Source: Actinomycetes bacterium (GTDB taxonomy: Bacteria; Actinomycetota; Acidimicrobiia; Acidimicrobiales; RAAP-2). Taken from it: a DNA stretch of 64,000 nucleotides. The notes beneath the pieces are model-generated. The model worked only from the letters and a program-made list of their open reading frames with translations. It was not told the origin of the DNA and ran no database searches. The stretch is from assembly GCA_021778895.1 (NCBI GenBank), contig JAJYBR010000003.1:124001-188000 (forward strand), given 5' to 3'. Within the stretch, counting starts at the first letter, position 1. Every line of letters begins with the position of its first letter. The position numbers and the translations under genes are program-made. Positions 11,889-21,005 of this stretch are shown here, in pieces.

Positions 11889-13007
11889 CTACAGAAGGTC
11901 GCCGAGCGCCGTCGCCGCCAGGCCGTGCGCCTCGGCCACGGGACCGTAGGTCAGCTTCCCGTCGACGACGTTGACGCCCTCGGCCAGTGCAGCGTCGTGG
12001 CGCACCGCGTCGCGCCACCCGTGGTTGGCCAGGGCCAGCGCGTAGGGCAAGGTGGCATTGGCCAGCGCGGCCGTCGACGTCGACGGGACCGCCCCGGGCA
12101 TGTTGGCCACGCAGTAGAAGATCGAGCCGTTGACCTCGAAGACCGGGTCCGAGTGCGTCGTCGGATGCGTCCCCTCGAAGCACCCGCCCTGGTCGACCGA
12201 GATGTCGACCAGCACCGAGCCCTCGCGCATCTCGGCCACCATGGCGTTGGTGACGAGCTTGGGCGCCTTGGCGCCCACGACCAGCACCGCGCCGACGACG
12301 ATATCGGCCGCAGCGACGGCCTGCTCGACCGCCAGCGTCGAGGAGGCGACCGTCTGGACCCGACCGTCGAAGTGGTGGTCGAGCGCCCGCAGCCGGTCGA
12401 GGTTCTTGTCGAGGATCGTGACCTCGGCGTGCAGGCCCACGGCGATCGTCGCCGCCGCCAGGCCGGCCACACCGGCGCCGATCACGGCCACGCGGGCCGG
12501 CGGGACGCCCGGCACGCCGCTGACCAGGGCGCCGCGACCGCCGCCCGGCCGCATCAAGTGGTGCGCCCCCATGAGCGGCGCCATCCGGCCCGCCACCTCG
12601 CTCATCGGGGTCAGCAACGGCAGCGAGCCGTCGCTCACCCGCACGGTCTCGTAGGCGATCGCCACGTTGCCCCCCTGGATCAGGGCGTCGGTGCACTCGC
12701 GCGACGCCGCCAGGTGCAGGTACGTGAAGAGCACCTGGCCCGCCCGCGCGGCCAGGCGCGGGTACTCGACAGCGATCGGCTCCTTGACCTTCAAGACCAG
12801 GTCGCTGTCGGCCCACACGTCGTCGACGTCGTCGACGATGGTGCCGCCCGCCGAGACGAAGTCCTCGTCCTTGATGCCCGAGCCCAGTCCGGCTCCCCGC
12901 TCGATCAGGACCTGGTGGCCCGCGTGCGAGAACTCCCGCACGCCAGCCGCAGTCACGGCGACCCGGTTCTCGTCCGTCTTGATTTCCTTGGGCACGCCAA
13001 TCTTCAT
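11889..13007 (-). CDS. ald: Alanine dehydrogenase
   Basis: This 372-aa enzyme interconverts L-alanine and pyruvate plus ammonia with NAD. The family N-terminus MKIGVPKEIKTDENRVA, the substrate-binding FTYLHLAA, catalytic H and D residues in that region and the NAD-binding VIGAGVAGLAA are all visible, and the length is standard. GAGGAAACC precedes the ATG. It follows potC by 37 bp on the same strand, so it is probably the last gene of the polyamine operon. A putrescine:pyruvate aminotransferase lies across the locus; that reaction yields alanine, and Ald would return pyruvate while releasing ammonia. The coupling is an inference. Confidence 0.95.
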   Translation of the reverse strand: MKIGVPKEIKTDENRVAVTAAGVREFSHAGHQVLIERGAGLGSGIKDEDFVSAGGTIVDDVDDVWADSDLVLKVKEPIAVEYPRLAARAGQVLFTYLHLAASRECTDALIQGGNVAIAYETVRVSDGSLPLLTPMSEVAGRMAPLMGAHHLMRPGGGRGALVSGVPGVPPARVAVIGAGVAGLAAATIAVGLHAEVTILDKNLDRLRALDHHFDGRVQTVASSTLAVEQAVAAADIVVGAVLVVGAKAPKLVTNAMVAEMREGSVLVDISVDQGGCFEGTHPTTHSDPVFEVNGSIFYCVANMPGAVPSTSTAALANATLPYALALANHGWRDAVRHDAALAEGVNVVDGKLTYGPVAEAHGLAATALGDLL

Positions 13008-13044
13008 GGTTTCCTCATCTATTTCTCTGGGGACGCGCTGTCCC

Positions 13045-13902
13045 TCAGACCTTCTTCCTCGCCAGCACGATGCTGGTCAGCGCGAGACCGATCCCGACCG
13101 CAAAGATCGCCGTACCGAAGACGAACACCTGGGGCGGGATGCCAACGCGCGTCACACCGTAGACCCACACGGGGAACGGTGCGCTCGAGCCGCTCAGGAA
13201 GTTCGACGTCACGAAGTCGTCGATCGAGAGGGCGAACGCCATCAGGGCGCCGGCCAGGACGCCCGGCATGATCAGGGGCAAGGTGACCCGGGTGAAGGTC
13301 GTCCAGGGATTGGCTCCCAGGTCGTAAGCCGCCTCCTCGAGCGATCGGTCGAAGCCGGCCAGCCGCGCGCGCACGGTCACCGCGACGTAGGCGATCGAGA
13401 ACATGACGTGGGACAGGACCAGCGTCAAGAAGCCGCGGCCGATGTTGAGCGAGACGAACATGCCCAGCAGGGACGCGCCCAGGACGATCTCGGGCGCTGC
13501 GATGTTCAAGAAGATGACTTGCTCGAACGCCGCCTTGCCGCGGAAGCGCGGCGGGCGGTAGCGCACGAGCGCCATGGCCAGCATCGTGCCCAGCACCGTC
13601 GAGATGAGCGTGCTCGTGATGCCCAGGCGAATCGACAGCCAGAAGGACTGCGTCAGTCCCGGGATGTCGCTCCACTGCTTGAACCACTGGTCGGTGAAGC
13701 CGTTCCACGAGAAGCTGACCAGCTGCATCGACCCGAACGTCTTGTTGAAGCTGTAGATGATCATGATCACGATCGGGAACACCAGGTACGCGATCACCAG
13801 CCACGAGTAGACGGGCAGGAGGGCCCGCCCCCACCGCCGACGCCGGCGCGGAGCGACGGCGTCGGGTGGAGCGACGGCCTCGGGCGACGTGACGACGCTC
13901 AC
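13045..13902 (-). CDS. potC: Spermidine/putrescine-type ABC transporter permease PotC
   Basis: This 285-aa inner-membrane permease has six predicted helices and the EAA loop FDRSLEEAAYDLGANPW that docks the ATPase. The AFALSIDDFVTSNFLSG segment is characteristic of PotC/PotI permeases. It starts at GTG 13902, overlapping the potB stop as GTGA. It belongs to a complete importer with PotB, PotD and PotA upstream. Putrescine or a related diamine is the likely substrate, given the catabolic genes around it. Confidence 0.92.
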   Translation of the reverse strand: MSVVTSPEAVAPPDAVAPRRRRRWGRALLPVYSWLVIAYLVFPIVIMIIYSFNKTFGSMQLVSFSWNGFTDQWFKQWSDIPGLTQSFWLSIRLGITSTLISTVLGTMLAMALVRYRPPRFRGKAAFEQVIFLNIAAPEIVLGASLLGMFVSLNIGRGFLTLVLSHVMFSIAYVAVTVRARLAGFDRSLEEAAYDLGANPWTTFTRVTLPLIMPGVLAGALMAFALSIDDFVTSNFLSGSSAPFPVWVYGVTRVGIPPQVFVFGTAIFAVGIGLALTSIVLARKKV

Positions 13903-14813
13903 AGGTACTGCTCGATCGTGCGCGATCCCAGCAATCGGGCGTAGGCGTAGATGCCGACCAGCGCGATCACCAGCAAGATTGCCGACAGCGATGCCCCTCC
14001 CGCGAAGTCGAAGTTCACGAGGAACTGGTTCTGGATGACCGTCCCGATCATCGTGTTCGACGTCCCGCCCAGGATCTCCTGGTTCACGTAGTCACCGAAC
14101 ATGGGGATGAACGTGAGCAGGAACGCGGCGAAGATGCCCGGAACCGTCAGGGGCAGGATCACCCGCAAGAAGCCGGCCCGCCGCGTGGCGTAGAGGTCGT
14201 AGGCCGCCTCGAGGACCCGCCGGTCGATCCGCTCCAGCGCCACGTAGAGCGGCAGCGCCGTGAAGGGCAGGTAGTTGTAGGCGAGTCCCGCCATCACCGC
14301 GTAGCCGGTCCCCAGCACGTGGAATCCCGAGGGCAGCAGATGGAGGTGCTTGAGCGTTCCCAGCACCACGCCGTTGTTGGCCAGGACGAACTCCCACACG
14401 ATCGTGCGGATCACGAAGGACACGAAGAACGGCACCAGGAGCATCAGCAGGAAGAAGTTCTTGCGCCGGCCGCCGTAGAACGCGATCCAGTAGGCGATCG
14501 GGAACGAGACGACGAGGTCCACGACCGTCGACACCGCCGCGAAGTACAGGCTGGTGATGAACTCTTGGTGGTACAGGCTGATCTCACTGGGGAACTCGCC
14601 CCAGTGCCACGTCATGACGCAGGCTCCCGTGGCGGGGTTGCAGGTCTTCAGCGACAGCGACAGCATGAAGGCCAGTGGCACCACGAACAGCAGGAGCAGC
14701 CAGAGCCCGGACGGCAGGCTCAGGAGGTAGGGCGCGAGCGCCCTACCTACCCGAGGCCGCCGACGTGTGGTGGCTACGCCCCCTGAATGATCGGGAGGAA
14801 CAGGTTCGTCCAC
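13899..14813 (-). CDS. potB: Spermidine/putrescine-type ABC transporter permease PotB
   Basis: This 304-aa permease contains the first membrane helix LLLLFVVPLAFMLSLSL, a periplasmic loop and the EAA loop RRVLEAAYDLYATRRAGF, with PMFGDYVNQEILGG typical of PotB. No ATG, GTG or TTG in this frame lies between the potD stop and the first helix. The nearest start is therefore GTG 14813 inside the end of potD, giving a 40-bp overlap with AAGAGA a few bases upstream. It is coupled to potC by GTGA. A longer open reading to 15128 is just frame opening over potD. Confidence 0.9.
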   Translation of the reverse strand: MDEPVPPDHSGGVATTRRRPRVGRALAPYLLSLPSGLWLLLLFVVPLAFMLSLSLKTCNPATGACVMTWHWGEFPSEISLYHQEFITSLYFAAVSTVVDLVVSFPIAYWIAFYGGRRKNFFLLMLLVPFFVSFVIRTIVWEFVLANNGVVLGTLKHLHLLPSGFHVLGTGYAVMAGLAYNYLPFTALPLYVALERIDRRVLEAAYDLYATRRAGFLRVILPLTVPGIFAAFLLTFIPMFGDYVNQEILGGTSNTMIGTVIQNQFLVNFDFAGGASLSAILLVIALVGIYAYARLLGSRTIEQYL

Positions 14814-16072
14814 GTGTTGATCTCTTCTTGCGTCTTGAAGGGGTAGTAGTTCTTCGACAGCGACACCAGCCGCCCCGAGGGGAAGACTGTGGGCGCCTTG
14901 GCCGTCACCGAGGTGGGCAGGCCGATCGAGGGTGCCATCTTCTTCAGGGCCGCGATGTCCCAACCCGTGGGGTGCAACAGCTGCTTGCGGGCGCTCGGCA
15001 CCGGGCAGATGTAGTCGTTGTAGTACTCGACCACGGCCTGGGACATCGGGCTGTAGTAGAAGTCCATCAGCTTCATCGCGTCGAGCGGGTTCTGGGCGTA
15101 CATCGGGATGCACATGTTGTCCGTCCACAGCATCAGGCCTTCCTTCGGATACATCAAGGTGAGGTCCTTGTACTTGCTGTTGAGGTTGGCCTGGAAGATG
15201 TCACCCGAGTAGCACTGGGAGACGATGGTGTCGCCGTTCTTCAGGTGCTGGATGTAGCTCTGGTCGTAGTACGCCTGGACGATGCCATCGCTGCGCTGCT
15301 GCTGGAGCTTCTTGGCCGCCTTCGCCCACTCCCTCTCGTTGGACGAGAACGGCTCGACCCCGATGGCTAGCAAGCCCGCGCTCCCGAGCTCGAAGGGGTC
15401 CGAGAGCATGCCGACCTTGCCCGCGTACTTCTTGTCGAACAGGATCTGGATGCTGTCACCGGGACTCTTCACATGCTTGGCGTTGTAGGCGACCGACGTC
15501 CACCCCGACTGCCAGGCCATCGTGTACTTGTTGCCCCGGTCCCACGACGGGTTCTTGACCAGCGGCCCGGCGTACCGGTTGAAGTTCGTCATGAGCTTGT
15601 GGTCCAGGGGCACCACCCAGCCGTTCTGGAACAGGTAGCCGAGCTCGGGGTTGTTGTTGGTCATCACGACGATGTCGTAGCCCGTGTACTGGCCCGCGCC
15701 CAGCGACGGACGGATCTTGGCGTAGAACGACGCGTTGTCCTGGATGACCTCGAAGTAGTTGACCTTGATGCCCGTCGTCTTCGTGAACTCCAGCAAAGAC
15801 AGGTGCTTGCCGTTCAGGACGTCGATGTACAGCGGCCAGTTGGCGAAGTTGACCACGTGGTGGACCTTTTGCTTCTTCCACCACGTCGGTGTCCCGATCT
15901 TGGCGTTCGGCAGGCTGGCGCCCGCCATCTCGCCCCAGAGCAGCGACGCGCCGGCGCCGGCGCCCGCCGCCTTGAGCACGTTGCGCCGTGACAAGCGCTG
16001 TTGGGTAAGCCCGCGCCAGAACGATGGATCGATCGATCCATCTGACCCGAGCAGACTGAACTCCTCTGACAT
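14774..16072 (-). CDS. potD: Polyamine-binding periplasmic protein PotD-like
   Basis: This 432-aa extracytoplasmic binding protein has a twin-arginine-type leader (SRRNVLKAAGAGAGASLLWG, residues 28-47), so it may be exported by Tat rather than Sec. The mature part follows the PotD/PotF pattern: VNFANWPLYID, a mid-protein YDIVVMTNN, PYKTAWQSG-like WQSGWTSVAYN and WTDNMCIPMYAQNPLDA. It is two bases downstream of potA, whose stop lies within the ribosome-binding region of this ATG (AGAGGGGG upstream). A diamine or polyamine ligand is inferred from the neighbours. Confidence 0.92.
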   Translation of the reverse strand: MSEEFSLLGSDGSIDPSFWRGLTQQRLSRRNVLKAAGAGAGASLLWGEMAGASLPNAKIGTPTWWKKQKVHHVVNFANWPLYIDVLNGKHLSLLEFTKTTGIKVNYFEVIQDNASFYAKIRPSLGAGQYTGYDIVVMTNNNPELGYLFQNGWVVPLDHKLMTNFNRYAGPLVKNPSWDRGNKYTMAWQSGWTSVAYNAKHVKSPGDSIQILFDKKYAGKVGMLSDPFELGSAGLLAIGVEPFSSNEREWAKAAKKLQQQRSDGIVQAYYDQSYIQHLKNGDTIVSQCYSGDIFQANLNSKYKDLTLMYPKEGLMLWTDNMCIPMYAQNPLDAMKLMDFYYSPMSQAVVEYYNDYICPVPSARKQLLHPTGWDIAALKKMAPSIGLPTSVTAKAPTVFPSGRLVSLSKNYYPFKTQEEINTWTNLFLPIIQGA

Positions 16073-16074
16073 GG

Positions 16075-17310
16075 TTAATCCCCCTCTGTTTCATTGATTT
16101 CAACTGATGTGGGCAGTGGAGCCACCGTGAAGGTGTGCTCGATCGGCCACGTCAAGATGACCTCGTCCCCGCTGCGGGGCGCCGACTGGTGACCGATGTT
16201 CTGGGCGTAGACGGTGATGCTCACGCCGATCGCCGTCTCCACGATGTACTGGTTGCCCACGCCGGTGAACGTGGACACCACCACGCGGCCACCAATGGCG
16301 TTGTGGGAGGCCGGGACGTCGTTGCCCTGCTCGAGGAATCCGATCTTCTCGGGCCGCACCCCGACCTTGACGTCGCTGCTCGACTCGAGCCGCGAAACCC
16401 GCTGGGGCGGCACGTGCATCGTCGCGCCGCCCGCGACGGCGATCGTCACCGCGTCCGCGGCGCTCGACTCGATCGTGCCGGGCAGCAGGTTCGACGCTCC
16501 GAGGAACGACGCCACGAACTCGGTCGTCGGGTTGTCGTACACGTCCTTCGGGCTGCCCATGCCCTCGATGCGACCGTGCCACATCACGGCCAGGCGGTTC
16601 GACATGGTCATCGCCTCCTCCTGGTCGTGGGTCACGTAGAGGAAGGTGATCCCCACCTGGGCCTGGATGCGCTTGAGCTCGATCTGCATCTGCCGGCGCA
16701 GTTTGGCGTCGAGTGCCGACATCGGCTCGTCGAGCAAGAGGACCTTGGGTTCGTTGACCAGCGCCCGCGCGAGCGCCACCCGCTGTTGCTGGCCGCCCGA
16801 GAGCTGGGATGACTGGCGCTTCTCGTAGTTGGGCAGGTCGACGATCTCGAGCATCTGGCTCACGCGGCGGCGGATCTCCGCGCGGTCGAAGCGCCGGCGC
16901 CGGAGGCCGAAGGCCACGTTCTCGAAGACGTTGAGGTGCGGGAAGAGCGCGTAGGACTGGAACACCGTGTTGACGTCACGGCGGTACGGAGGGAGGTTGG
17001 TGACGTCCTGGCCGCCCAGGAGGATGCGTCCGCGCGTGGGCTCCTCGAATCCCCCCAGCATGCGCAACGAGGTCGTCTTACCGCAGCCGGAGGGCCCGAG
17101 CAGGCTGAAGAACTCGCCCGCCTCGACCTTCAAGTTGAGGTCGTCGACCGCGGTGAGCTCGTGGAACTCCTTCGTGATGCCCACGAACTCGACGTCGGCC
17201 GACTCGACGGCGAGGATCCGGCCCGCCCGCCCGGGACGCGCCGTTTTCCCCGCGACCCGCTCACTGGGCTCGGACGGGCTTGCCGTCTCGCCTTCTGCCC
17301 GCAGGGCCAT
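16075..17310 (-). CDS. potA: Polyamine ABC transporter ATPase PotA-like
   Basis: This 411-aa ATPase powers the importer. It has the Walker [11 protein letters not shown]-loop [11 protein letters not shown], signature [15 protein letters not shown], Walker [13 protein letters not shown] and H-loop VTHDQEEA, then a C-terminal TOBE domain with GVRPEKIGF. The first about 35 residues form an unusual charged extension before the conserved core. GGGGGAG lies upstream of the ATG at 17310. It is separated from the aldehyde dehydrogenase upstream by 106 bp that include a hairpin, so the transporter may have its own promoter. Confidence 0.94.
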   Translation of the reverse strand: MALRAEGETASPSEPSERVAGKTARPGRAGRILAVESADVEFVGITKEFHELTAVDDLNLKVEAGEFFSLLGPSGCGKTTSLRMLGGFEEPTRGRILLGGQDVTNLPPYRRDVNTVFQSYALFPHLNVFENVAFGLRRRRFDRAEIRRRVSQMLEIVDLPNYEKRQSSQLSGGQQQRVALARALVNEPKVLLLDEPMSALDAKLRRQMQIELKRIQAQVGITFLYVTHDQEEAMTMSNRLAVMWHGRIEGMGSPKDVYDNPTTEFVASFLGASNLLPGTIESSAADAVTIAVAGGATMHVPPQRVSRLESSSDVKVGVRPEKIGFLEQGNDVPASHNAIGGRVVVSTFTGVGNQYIVETAIGVSITVYAQNIGHQSAPRSGDEVILTWPIEHTFTVAPLPTSVEINETEGD

Positions 17311-17339
17311 GTGTCACTCCCCCCTCAGATGTTGTCTAG

Positions 17340-17362
17340 CCGGTGCGCAACGGGCGCACCGG
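17340..17362. terminator. Hairpin between aldehyde dehydrogenase and potA
   Basis: CCGGTGCGC (17340-17348) pairs with GCGCACCGG (17354-17362) around a 5-nt loop. Its position after the aldehyde dehydrogenase gene suggests termination or attenuation before the transporter genes. Confidence 0.55.
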
Positions 17363-17416
17363 GCCAGAACCATCGGCACTGCCTAGCACGGCTGCTCGCT
17401 CCGGCAACGGCACCCC

Positions 17417-18844
17417 TCACTCCTCGATGTTGTGCATCACGTGCTTGATGCGCGTGTAGTCCTCGAACCCGTAGACCGAGAGGTCCTTGCCGTAGCCCGA
17501 GCGCTTGAACCCGCCGTGGGGCATCTCGGCCACGAGCGGGATGTGCGTGTTGACCCAGACACAGCCGAAGTCGAGGTCGCGGGTCAGGCGCATGGCGCGC
17601 CCGTGGTTCGTGGTCCACACCGAGGACGCCAGTCCGTAGTCGACGCCATTGGCGTAGGCCAGCGCCTGCGCCTCGTCCTCGAACTTCTGGACCGTGATGA
17701 CCGGGCCGAAGATCTCGCTCTGGATCATCTCGTCGTCCTGGCGCAGGTCGGCCACGACCGTGGGAGACACGAAGTAGCCCGCGTCCCCGACCTGGGACCC
17801 CCCGGCCACGATCGATGCGTGCGCCGGCACGCGCTCGAGGAAGCCCGTGACCCGCGTCAGCTGGTTGATGTTGTTCACGGGTCCGAGCAGGGCGTCGGCG
17901 TTGTCGGGAAGCCCGATCACCGTGGCCTGCGCCTGGGCCGCCATGGCGTCGACGAAGTCGCCGTAGACGCGGGACTGCACCAAGACGCGCGTCGCCGCCG
18001 TGCAGTCCTGGCCGGCATTGAAGTACCCCGCAGTGGCGATCGTCTCGACGGCCGGGGCCAGGTCCACGTCGTCGAAGACGAGCACGGGGGCCTTGCCGCC
18101 CAGCTCCAGGTGCGTGCGCTTCAGCGAGCGCGACGCCGTGGCCGCCACCTCCATGCCCGCGCGCACCGAGCCCGTCACCGACACCATCGCCGGCACCGGG
18201 TGCTCCACCAATGCCCTCCCGGTGTCGCGGTCGCCGCACACGACGTTGAACACGCCGGCGGGCAGGACCTCGGCCATGAGCTCGGCCATGCGCAAGGTGG
18301 ACACCGGCGTGGAGTCACCGGGCTTGAGCACCATCGTGTTCCCGGCGGCAATGGCCGGTGCCCACTTCCACACCGCCATCATCATCGGGTAGTTCCACGG
18401 GGTGACCGCACCGCAGACCCCGATGGGCTCGCGCCGCACGTAGCTGGTCATGCCCGACATGTACTCGGTGGCGCCGCGGCCCTCCAGCACGCGGGCCGCG
18501 CCGGCGAAGAAGCGGATCTGATCGAGCATGGGCGGGATCTCGTCACTGCGCGTCAGCGCGAGGATCTTGCCGGTGTTCTCGGACTCCAGCGCGATCAGCT
18601 CGTCGGCGTGGCTCTCGAGGACGTCGGCGATGCGGATGAGAGCCAGTGAGCGATCCGCGGGTGTCGCGCGGCGCCACGACAGGAAGGCCTGCTGGGCCAC
18701 CGTCACTGCCGCATCGATGTCCTCGGCGTCCGACAGAGGCATCTCGGCGAACGCCTCGCCGGTCGCTGGATTGATCAGCGTGGCGTACCGGCCGCTGCGC
18801 GGCGCCACGTACTGCCCACCGATGAAGTTGGCCAACTGCCGCAT
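17417..18844 (-). CDS. Gamma-aminobutyraldehyde dehydrogenase (PatD/YdcW-like)
   Basis: This 475-aa aldehyde dehydrogenase oxidises 4-aminobutanal, the deamination product of putrescine, to GABA. TPWNYPMMMA near residue 150, the base glutamate in HLELGGKAPV and the catalytic cysteine in NAGQDCTAATR are present. The C-terminal SGYGKDLSVYGFEDYTRIKH matches the PatD group closely. The ATG at 18844 has AAGGGG upstream and gives the usual MRQLANFIGG start; an in-frame GTG six bases earlier is less likely. It is divergent from an Lrp-type regulator, next to the polyamine importer and opposite the aminotransferase, which supports the assignment. Confidence 0.9.
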   Translation of the reverse strand: MRQLANFIGGQYVAPRSGRYATLINPATGEAFAEMPLSDAEDIDAAVTVAQQAFLSWRRATPADRSLALIRIADVLESHADELIALESENTGKILALTRSDEIPPMLDQIRFFAGAARVLEGRGATEYMSGMTSYVRREPIGVCGAVTPWNYPMMMAVWKWAPAIAAGNTMVLKPGDSTPVSTLRMAELMAEVLPAGVFNVVCGDRDTGRALVEHPVPAMVSVTGSVRAGMEVAATASRSLKRTHLELGGKAPVLVFDDVDLAPAVETIATAGYFNAGQDCTAATRVLVQSRVYGDFVDAMAAQAQATVIGLPDNADALLGPVNNINQLTRVTGFLERVPAHASIVAGGSQVGDAGYFVSPTVVADLRQDDEMIQSEIFGPVITVQKFEDEAQALAYANGVDYGLASSVWTTNHGRAMRLTRDLDFGCVWVNTHIPLVAEMPHGGFKRSGYGKDLSVYGFEDYTRIKHVMHNIEE

Positions 18845-18920
18845 TCCCACCCCTTGACTTCATGCCAGCTCGTTCTGACTCACCGCAACTCTGCCAGATT
18901 GCGCGGGTGCGCGCAAACCC

Positions 18921-18987
18921 TTATTGATGAAATAAGTCACCACTCAGTAAATTTCTGACGCATTCCGTCACGCAGACCCGCTATACT
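18921..18987. promoter_or_regulatory. Two 5-5-5 palindromes and a TATACT box upstream of the Lrp gene
   Basis: TTATT-GATGA-AATAA (18921-18935) and TGACG-CATTC-CGTCA (18956-18970) are perfect palindromes, each with 5-bp arms and a 5-bp spacer, which is the geometry of Lrp/AsnC sites. A -10 box TATACT lies at 18982-18987 for the plus-strand regulator. Both palindromes stand between the divergent aldehyde dehydrogenase and the regulator and could control both sides. Confidence 0.6.
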
Positions 18988-19041
18988 GTCGATATCCGCA
19001 GCCGAGGTCCTGGTCTCCAGGTCCAGAGCCGGGAGTGTTCG

Positions 19042-19587
19042 ATGCCAGCTACGTCTCCGAAATCCAGCCGAGTAAAGCGTGGCCGCAGCGCGGTGCCAGC
19101 GAGCGCCTCGCCGTCAGCGATGGAATCAGCGAACGGCGCCTCGGCCCTCGACACCATCGACCGCGAGATCATCAACCTCCTCCAGCAGGACGGTCGGCGC
19201 CCCTACGGGACCATCGCGGCGGAGGTCGGGCTCTCGGAGGCCGGCGTGCGGCGTCGCGTCCAGCGGCTCCGGGACCTGGGCGTCATGCAGATCGTGGCCA
19301 TCACCGACCCGCTGCAGCTGGGCTTCGGCCGCGAGGCGCTGGTCGGGATCCGCGTCCACGGCGACGTGCGCCAGGTGGCCGAGAAGGTGGCGGCCATCGA
19401 CGAGGCGAACTACGTCGTCATGACCGCTGGCAGCTTCGATCTCATCGCGGAAGTCGTCGCCGTCGACGACGACGCGCTGCTCCATCTCTTGAACGACTCG
19501 ATCCGGAGCATCCCCGGGGTCACCGAGGTCGAGACGTTCGTCTATCTCAAGCTCTCCAAACAGACCTACAACTGGGGGACCAAATGA
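19042..19587 (+). CDS. Lrp/AsnC-family transcriptional regulator
   Basis: This 181-aa regulator has an N-terminal HTH (TIDREIINLLQQDGRRPYGTIAAEVGLSEAGVRRRVQRL split over residues 37-76) and a C-terminal RAM/ligand-binding domain ending in EVETFVYLKLSKQTYNW. A 35-residue basic, Ser/Ala-rich extension precedes the HTH. Lrp-type proteins of this group often sense amino compounds. It is co-translated with the downstream aminotransferase (ATGA overlap) and faces the aldehyde dehydrogenase, so it is the obvious regulator of the polyamine genes. Confidence 0.92.
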   Translation: MPATSPKSSRVKRGRSAVPASASPSAMESANGASALDTIDREIINLLQQDGRRPYGTIAAEVGLSEAGVRRRVQRLRDLGVMQIVAITDPLQLGFGREALVGIRVHGDVRQVAEKVAAIDEANYVVMTAGSFDLIAEVVAVDDDALLHLLNDSIRSIPGVTEVETFVYLKLSKQTYNWGTK

Positions 19588-21005
19588 CACTGCATGAAAT
19601 CATCTCCGACGGTATGGCCGTCGATAATCCCAAACGCCCGAGCCATGCGCTCTCGGAACGGGCCCGCCGCAACCTCTGGCTCCAGATGTCGCGGATGGGT
19701 GCGTACTCGAGCACCGAGGAGATCCCGGTCATGGTGCGCGGCGAGGGGACGCGCGTCTACGACGCCAACGGGACCGAGTACTTCGACGGGCTGTCCGGGC
19801 TGTTCACCAACGCCCTGGGCCACGGGCGCGCCGACATCGCCGAAGCGGCCGCCGAGCAGATCCGCGACATGGCGTTCTTCCCCCTTTGGACGTACGCCCA
19901 CCCCAAGGCGATCGAGCTGGCCGAGAAGATCGCCAGCCTGACGCCCGGTGACCTCAACCGCGTCTTCTTCACCACCGGCGGCGGCGAGGCCGTCGAGAGC
20001 GCGTGGAAGCTGGCCCGCCAGTACCACCGCCTCCGCGGTGAGCAGGACCGGTACAAGGTGATCAGCCGCGACGTGGCCTACCACGGAACGACCATGGGCG
20101 CACTGACCATCACGTCCCTGGAGGGCTACCGCAAGCCGTTCGAGCCCCTGGTTCCTGGTGCCATCAAGGTTCCCGCGACCAACTTCTATCGGGCACCGAT
20201 CCACGGCGACGACTACGAGGCGTTCGGCGCCTGGGCAGCCGACCAGATCGAGGAGGCGATCGTGCGCGAGGGTCCCGAGACCGTCGCGGCAGTGTTCCTC
20301 GAGCCGGTGCAGAACGCCGGTGGGTGCTTCGTCCCGCCCCCCGGATACTGGCAGCGCGTGCGCGAGATCTGTGACCGCTACGGCGTGCTCCTCGTTTCCG
20401 ACGAGGTGATCTGCGGGTTCGGGCGCATCGGCGAGTGGTTCGGCGGGTTCAAGTACGACTACGTGCCCGACATCATCACGGTGGCCAAGGGCATCACGGC
20501 GGGCTACGCACCGCTGGGCGCCATGATCGTGTCCGACCGCATCGCCGAGCCCTTCCAGCACGACGACACGACGTTCCCGCACGGCTTCACGTGGGCGGGC
20601 CACCCGGTCTCGTGCGCCATCGCGCTCAAGTCCATCGAGATCCTGGAGAACGAGCACGTCATCGACAACGTGCGCGACAACCAGGCCTACTTCGAAGAGC
20701 AGCTCAACACGCTGCGGGACATCCCCATCGTCGGCGACGTCCGCGGCACCGGGTACTTCTGGGGGATCGAGCTGGTCAAGGACCAGGCGACCAAGGGAAG
20801 CTGGTCGGGTGACGAGGCCGAGCGCCTCCTGCGCGGCTACGTGTCGCCCGAGATGTTCCGTCGGGGACTGATCTGCCGCTCGGACGACCGCGGTGATCCG
20901 GTGGTCCAGTTGGCTCCGCCACTCATCTCGACCCGAGACGACATCGACCTGATGGTCGGCATCCTTCATGAGGTGTTCAGCGGAGCTGCCAGCCGCACGT
21001 TCTGA
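19584..21005 (+). CDS. Class III aminotransferase, putrescine:pyruvate (SpuC) type
   Basis: This 473-aa PLP enzyme resembles the omega-amine:pyruvate transaminases SpuC/YgjG-like. Visible marks are GLSGLFTNALGHGR, FFTTGGGEAVESAWKLARQYH, the cofactor-binding DEVICGFGR and the PLP lysine in ITVAKGITAGYAPLGAM, followed by TFPHGFTWAGHPVSCA. It probably transfers the amino group of putrescine to pyruvate, giving 4-aminobutanal and alanine. It lies in one operon with the Lrp regulator and the FAD oxidase, overlapping both by one to four bases. beta-Alanine or other omega-amines remain possible substrates. Confidence 0.9.
   Translation: MTLHEIISDGMAVDNPKRPSHALSERARRNLWLQMSRMGAYSSTEEIPVMVRGEGTRVYDANGTEYFDGLSGLFTNALGHGRADIAEAAAEQIRDMAFFPLWTYAHPKAIELAEKIASLTPGDLNRVFFTTGGGEAVESAWKLARQYHRLRGEQDRYKVISRDVAYHGTTMGALTITSLEGYRKPFEPLVPGAIKVPATNFYRAPIHGDDYEAFGAWAADQIEEAIVREGPETVAAVFLEPVQNAGGCFVPPPGYWQRVREICDRYGVLLVSDEVICGFGRIGEWFGGFKYDYVPDIITVAKGITAGYAPLGAMIVSDRIAEPFQHDDTTFPHGFTWAGHPVSCAIALKSIEILENEHVIDNVRDNQAYFEEQLNTLRDIPIVGDVRGTGYFWGIELVKDQATKGSWSGDEAERLLRGYVSPEMFRRGLICRSDDRGDPVVQLAPPLISTRDDIDLMVGILHEVFSGAASRTF

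Noticed and set aside
13899..15128. PotB beginning at 15128
   Set aside because: The first 100 residues would be an out-of-frame reading of potD; the domain starts near 14780.
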